Source: an uncultured Candidatus Melainabacteria bacterium (GTDB lineage: Bacteria > Cyanobacteriota > Vampirovibrionia > Gastranaerophilales > Gastranaerophilaceae). Taken from it: DNA of 9,048 bases. The notes below the pieces were generated by a model that saw only the letters and a program-made list of their open reading frames with translations, was not told the origin of the DNA and ran no database searches. Made by a program: the position numbers and the translations under genes. Location: NCBI GenBank assembly GCA_937891325.1, contig CALAFU010000231.1, positions 1 through 9,048 on the forward strand, in the 5' to 3' direction. Of the stretch, positions 5,202 through 9,048 are shown piece after piece; position 1 is the first letter of the stretch; every line of letters starts with the position of its first letter.

Positions 5202-8200
5202 CTATCTTAATATAATGCCATTCTTTTGGCAATAACGTCGTAATTCAGTATTTGCCGTCATTACAGTGCTTACTAACAAGCTATTGTGTAGACTTTGAGC
5301 AAGGTTAACGGCTTTATCATACATCTTGAAGGCGCTAACAGCGTAATCTCGTTGAGATTCAGACTGAATAGTAGACAATTCTTGTAGGTATTTACCGTAT
5401 AAGAAGTACAATTCAGACAATGTGTCAAGCAAGTCGAATTGGCGCGCAATGCCGATTGCGCTTTCGATATAGGCTTTTGCTGAGTCGTAATCCTGCAATG
5501 CAAGGTACGCTTCGCCAATAATCTTGTTGAATTGAGTGATAAAATAGAAGTTTTGAATCTTCGGACTTTGCGCGATATCAAGGGCTTTAAGCGAGTATTC
5601 AAGCGATTTTTCTGGTCCTGCAGTAAGAAGTGTAACCTCTGAAATGAAGTACCACGCAATAAGTACGCCCAATGCGTTCTTTTCCTTTGCAAAGTAAGAA
5701 ACTTGTTCTGAGTAAATTGCAAGTGCTTGTTTGAACTTGCCTTTTTCCTTGAGAACCTTACCTAGCAATAGTTTTAAGATGTTTTTGCTTAATGGATCGT
5801 TGTTATTATTTACGAAGGTTACGATTTGGAATAATTCGTCTTGAATTCCCTCTAATTGGTTTCTAGAGATACTATTGATAACGCTTACCAAATTCCAGAT
5901 TGTAACCGCTTGTGCGTCCATTATATCGTTATTTTTGTATTGCTTTAATGTTTCTTCTAATATAACTTCTGATTCTTGAATATCACCTTTCAGTGTATTC
6001 GCAAGGGCTAGAGTTAATTTTACCTTGCAAATATACAAGTCATTTTGAATGTGGTTCTTTTCGATGATTTCAAAAATTGTGCTTACAACGCCAATTGAGC
6101 GGTTATCACCCTGTAACACAAGCGCATTTGCAAGTATCAAGTATGTTTCAAGCCATGCTTCAAACAAGTCTTCAATTTTGATATTTTTATGAGCTTTTGT
6201 TGTGTCTAAATTTTGTTCAAAAATAGGCAAAATCTCAGTATCTACAAGGTTTACAACCTCGCCAAGATTACCAATAGTTAGCAATGAATTCAATTTTCTT
6301 GATTTTAGCATTGCAATCTCTAAATCGTAAGTCTGGTCTACGTTTGTGACAGCACTGTCAATACATTCAATTACGCCAAAGTGATTGCCGACTTTATGGC
6401 AACATTGCGCCAAGTAGCCTGTTAATTCAAATTCTTTTAAGTTATCGTCAAGTTTTCTAACGTGCTCAATTACGCGTGGCAAGTACTCAATAGCCGCTTT
6501 AGGATTGCCAAACGACATAACTTTTCCAAGACGTTCATAGATATTATTCTTGATTAATGAGCTGTTTACGCCTTGAAGTTTGTCAACAAGTACTAAGGAG
6601 TACTTTTGAGCCATAATGTAGATGTTTTCGTCCCCAATTGCAGCGGTTTGACGTACAACTTCCGACCAAGCGTTTAGTGCGCTTAGATTTTCCTTTAAGT
6701 TCGTTGCAAGAAGTGCTAATGATGAGTGCGAAGATAGCGTAAAACCTGACAAAATGACAAATAATTTTTCGTTTACTGTCATAAAGTTTTTGTCTTTTCT
6801 TGCAATTTCTAAAATTGATTTCCACAAACGAGTACTCTTAAATTCGTATGCTGACTCGTTTACAGGCGTAATGTAGTTCAAATCAAGTAAGCTAGAGAAC
6901 AATGCTACAAATTCTTTGTCGTCAACTTTAAATAGCTGATTTAGCACCACAGGATAGAATTTCAAGCCTAAAACAGCCGCCGCAATTAACAATTCATAGA
7001 CAAGTACGTTTTCATTCTTTAATATATCCAATCTTCGTTTTACGACTGCATCAAAAGAGTCTGGAAGGCTGAACGAGATGTAGTTTCTGCTTGAATCTGT
7101 AACTAGGTTCAAAATTTGTTCAATATATGCAGGATTTCCCTCGGTTTGTTTGTGGATAGTATCTCTTAGCGCTTGAGAAGTACCAATAAACAGTGGATTG
7201 TACTGATTAATGAAAGTATCAGTTTGGCTATCATTAAATGCAATTAATGAAATATCTGCATATTGCTCGTCCATCAATGACTTGTCATACAAGTATGTTT
7301 TAGCTGAACGAGGTTCGTTGTAAGTTAGTATAAATTTTGTGTTTTGTAAGCCTGTTTCGCCGTTGATAAGTGTCTTTAAGAATTCATAAGACATGTTATC
7401 AACGTGTTCAAAGTTGTCGAATACAAAAACGGTTTGCATTCTTGATGAAATAGTTTCAAAAACTTTTCTTAAAATACTAAATGTTCTTGCTTTATTTTTG
7501 AAGATTGTTTCGTAGTAAGCTGATTTTTCAGGGTATAAGAAGTTAACCAAGTCATCAATTTCGTCGATTTTTAGGCTTGGAAACTCTGTTTTAAAGAATT
7601 TTAGTGAGTCCTTCTTTAACTTAGCTGTGTTAATACAGAAATTTGGTACGTTAAAGAAGGTTAGCAAGATGTCTTGGAACAAGCCACAAGGTGTAATTTG
7701 GCTTAATGGAGTTGCTTTACCGATTAACCATACAAATTGATTGTCTTTAAGTTCTTCAATTGTCGCTCTAAGTACAATATTTTTACCGATACCGCTTGCA
7801 CCACTAAGTGAAATAACCTTAACTGAAGTGTTTAACAAGGTATTAACCAAAATATTTTTAGCACTTTGTTGCGTAAACAAGTTTGGTGAATAAGACATTT
7901 CATTGCCTGTATTCATTGCGTGTGGCTTAACTTGAGGTTCTTCATTAGCTTTTGGTTCTGTAATTCTGAATTGTCTGTTAGCAGCTTCTGAAAGAATATT
8001 TTTAGGCTGTGTAACCTTACGTGGATTAGGTATAACGTTATGTCTGTTTGGCAAAACGTTTGATTTTAAAGGCAACACACCTTTTCGCAAGTTTGAGTTT
8101 TTAATTTGTGGAGTTGCGCCACTAATTGGTCGTTGAACCTTTTTGTTAGTTTGTTGAGGCGCTTTGCTCTTTGGTAAAACGCTTCTTTGATTTGATTTTG

Positions 8201-8933
8201 GTTTTTCTTTAATAATTTCTTGTTGTTCTTCCTCAATCTTCGCTTCTTCAGCCTTAATTTCTTGTTGCTGAAGTTTCATCGCATTTAGTTGTTGCGGAAG
8301 TGTGCTCAACTGCTCTTGCAAGCCTGTTAGTTGAGATTGCAAAGAGTTCAATTGGCTTTGTAATACTTCGTTTTCTGGATTAGCAGTTTTCTTCTTTAAT
8401 TTTTTGATAGCTTTTTTCTTTGCAGATTGAAGTCTTGATGAATTAGACATTTTTGTAGCAGAATGGTGTCCTGACAACATTCTTTGCCCACCTTGAAGTA
8501 ATTCCTTTTCTGGCATCAATGGTGAATCTGCTGGGGTATGTTTGGGAACATTAACGTTAATAATATTCTTGTTTTGAACAGGTTTTGGCATTGGAGCCAT
8601 AACTGTTTTTGTTTTTTTACGTTTTGGTGTCTTGCTTGAGATTGCAGGCAAAACGAATTGTCTAGGAGGTTCTAGACCTGTTCTTTGGTTAGCAGCTTGT
8701 CTTGATTTTTTGAAAGAATATCCACATTTTCTGCATGCTGAAGCATTAGGAAAGTTTGCAGATTTACAGTGTGGACAGAATTTTACAAGTTCTGTACCAC
8801 ATTCAACACATGATTTGTTATAGATTAAATTATAAGCACCACAATGCTTACAAACTGTGCCAATTTTAACGTTACAATGCGGACAGTTTATAGTTCCATT
8901 TGGTATTTGCTTTTTACATCTTGGACAAATCAT
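5202..8933 (-). CDS. Triple zinc-ribbon / STAND-type ATPase / TPR signalling protein
   Basis: No exact family was recognised; the architecture is clear over 1243 residues. (1) Residues 1-73: three CxxC-x10-CxxC zinc ribbons with Cys at 3/6/17/20, 28/31/42/45 and 53/56/67/70, an exact 25-residue period. (2) Residues 74-345: a basic, Pro/Gln/Asn-rich linker with a coiled coil at about 187-245 and repeated V-L-P motifs. (3) Residues about 350-715: a STAND/AAA_16-type ATPase with Walker A GASGIGKN (378-385), Walker B FVFDNFEHVD (503-512), a sensor-like FILTYNEPR (534-542), the GNP motif (599-601) and a winged-helix-like segment from LPDSF (623). (4) Residues about 720-1240: helical TPR-like repeats, clearest at 1057-1081 and 1108-1165. 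Proteins of this plan are cytosolic signal-integrating switches. The usual Thr/Ser after the Walker A lysine is Asn385. ATG at 8931-8933 opens MICPRC; AGGA at 8947-8950 is a distant, weak ribosome site. A sigma-factor-like gene ends 37 bases upstream. No nuclease, cyclase, kinase or LuxR-type effector domain is seen, so its output is unknown. Confidence 0.9.
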   Translation of the reverse strand: MICPRCKKQIPNGTINCPHCNVKIGTVCKHCGAYNLIYNKSCVECGTELVKFCPHCKSANFPNASACRKCGYSFKKSRQAANQRTGLEPPRQFVLPAISSKTPKRKKTKTVMAPMPKPVQNKNIINVNVPKHTPADSPLMPEKELLQGGQRMLSGHHSATKMSNSSRLQSAKKKAIKKLKKKTANPENEVLQSQLNSLQSQLTGLQEQLSTLPQQLNAMKLQQQEIKAEEAKIEEEQQEIIKEKPKSNQRSVLPKSKAPQQTNKKVQRPISGATPQIKNSNLRKGVLPLKSNVLPNRHNVIPNPRKVTQPKNILSEAANRQFRITEPKANEEPQVKPHAMNTGNEMSYSPNLFTQQSAKNILVNTLLNTSVKVISLSGASGIGKNIVLRATIEELKDNQFVWLIGKATPLSQITPCGLFQDILLTFFNVPNFCINTAKLKKDSLKFFKTEFPSLKIDEIDDLVNFLYPEKSAYYETIFKNKARTFSILRKVFETISSRMQTVFVFDNFEHVDNMSYEFLKTLINGETGLQNTKFILTYNEPRSAKTYLYDKSLMDEQYADISLIAFNDSQTDTFINQYNPLFIGTSQALRDTIHKQTEGNPAYIEQILNLVTDSSRNYISFSLPDSFDAVVKRRLDILKNENVLVYELLIAAAVLGLKFYPVVLNQLFKVDDKEFVALFSSLLDLNYITPVNESAYEFKSTRLWKSILEIARKDKNFMTVNEKLFVILSGFTLSSHSSLALLATNLKENLSALNAWSEVVRQTAAIGDENIYIMAQKYSLVLVDKLQGVNSSLIKNNIYERLGKVMSFGNPKAAIEYLPRVIEHVRKLDDNLKEFELTGYLAQCCHKVGNHFGVIECIDSAVTNVDQTYDLEIAMLKSRKLNSLLTIGNLGEVVNLVDTEILPIFEQNLDTTKAHKNIKIEDLFEAWLETYLILANALVLQGDNRSIGVVSTIFEIIEKNHIQNDLYICKVKLTLALANTLKGDIQESEVILEETLKQYKNNDIMDAQAVTIWNLVSVINSISRNQLEGIQDELFQIVTFVNNNNDPLSKNILKLLLGKVLKEKGKFKQALAIYSEQVSYFAKEKNALGVLIAWYFISEVTLLTAGPEKSLEYSLKALDIAQSPKIQNFYFITQFNKIIGEAYLALQDYDSAKAYIESAIGIARQFDLLDTLSELYFLYGKYLQELSTIQSESQRDYAVSAFKMYDKAVNLAQSLHNSLLVSTVMTANTELRRYCQKNGIILR

Positions 8934-8970
8934 TCTTTAATATTTTTCCTAAAATGTTCCGTGGTGTTTG

Positions 8971-9048
8971 TTAGTTAATAGATTTTTTGACCGCTTCCAT
9001 CAGTTCAAATAATCTTTTTGATACTTGTGATTGAGAGATATTCATATT
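8971..9048 (-). CDS. C-terminal end of a probable sigma-70 family factor (5' end outside the window)
   Basis: On the minus strand an open frame enters from base 9048 and stops with TAA at 8971-8973, giving 25 residues: NMNISQSQVSKRLFELMEAV, then KKSIN. The pattern Ile-Ser-Gln-x-x-Val-Ser-Lys/Arg followed by a basic helix is typical of the recognition helix of sigma region 4.2, as in the SigB/SigF group (family knowledge). Other helix-turn-helix proteins with a similar end are possible. It could also begin at the ATG at 9043-9045 as a tiny 24-residue gene, but the frame is open to the edge and the sequence looks like a domain end. The next gene starts 37 bases downstream on the same strand, so the two are probably co-transcribed. 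Confidence 0.55.
   Translation of the reverse strand, partial: NMNISQSQVSKRLFELMEAVKKSIN

Noticed and set aside
5273..5722. Minus-strand open frame of 149 codons in another frame of the large gene
   Set aside because: It overlaps the TPR part of the 1243-residue protein and is rich in Arg, Thr and Leu with no recognisable domain; it is a frame shadow.
8632..8823. Plus-strand open frame of 63 codons opposite the zinc ribbons
   Set aside because: It is antisense to the CxxC-coding region and has no good ribosome binding site or protein-like composition.
5202..8933. STAND ATPase as an anti-phage defence (Avs-like) protein
   Set aside because: No nuclease, TIR, protease or membrane effector domain is visible, and the neighbours (a sigma-like gene and housekeeping genes) do not form a defence island. 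It cannot be excluded but is not supported.

Overview
The window is AT-rich bacterial DNA with dense, standard-code genes. The best guess for the source is a low-GC relative of the non-photosynthetic cyanobacteria (Vampirovibrionia/Melainabacteria, order Gastranaerophilales). That rests on three things: a Ski2-like helicase of the type common in cyanobacteria and actinobacteria, small secreted- or membrane-like proteins with an N-terminal 'FTG' signature, and the overall composition. It is an inference from family resemblance; no search was run.

Layout, left to right. Bases 1-684 (+) hold the C-terminal half of seryl-tRNA synthetase (serS), cut by the window edge. Bases 685-1371 carry no gene. 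They are packed with palindromic repeats of at least three families: AT-rich MITE-like units, a paired TGTCATGCTGAA element, and GTAGGT hairpins. A 426-bp part of this region is bounded by 25-bp inverted repeats. Bases 1372-3669 (+) encode a complete Ski2-like DEVH-box RNA helicase. Bases 3776-4956 (+) encode two small paralogous, alanine-rich proteins with hydrophobic stretches. Their genes overlap by one base (TAATG), and a perfect Shine-Dalgarno lies in the end of the first gene. A strong 14-bp hairpin with a T-run follows and could also serve the convergent minus-strand gene. Bases 5202-8933 (-) encode a 1243-residue protein: three zinc ribbons with an exact 25-residue period, a long basic disordered and coiled-coil linker, a STAND/AAA_16-type ATPase module, and a TPR-like C-terminal half. 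Upstream of it on the same strand, 8971-9048 holds the last 25 codons of another gene, whose sequence resembles the region 4.2 helix-turn-helix of a sigma factor.

How the parts relate. serS and the helicase are housekeeping genes of translation and RNA metabolism. The two small genes form a translationally coupled pair of unknown function. The sigma-factor-like tail and the zinc-ribbon/STAND/TPR gene are 37 bases apart on one strand and are probably co-transcribed. This makes a transcription-regulator plus signal-sensing ATPase pair the most interesting system here. The ATPase has the outline of the zinc-ribbon/cyclase/AAA/TPR signalling proteins, but a disordered linker sits where the cyclase domain would be. 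No CRISPR array, transposase, tRNA or rRNA was seen.
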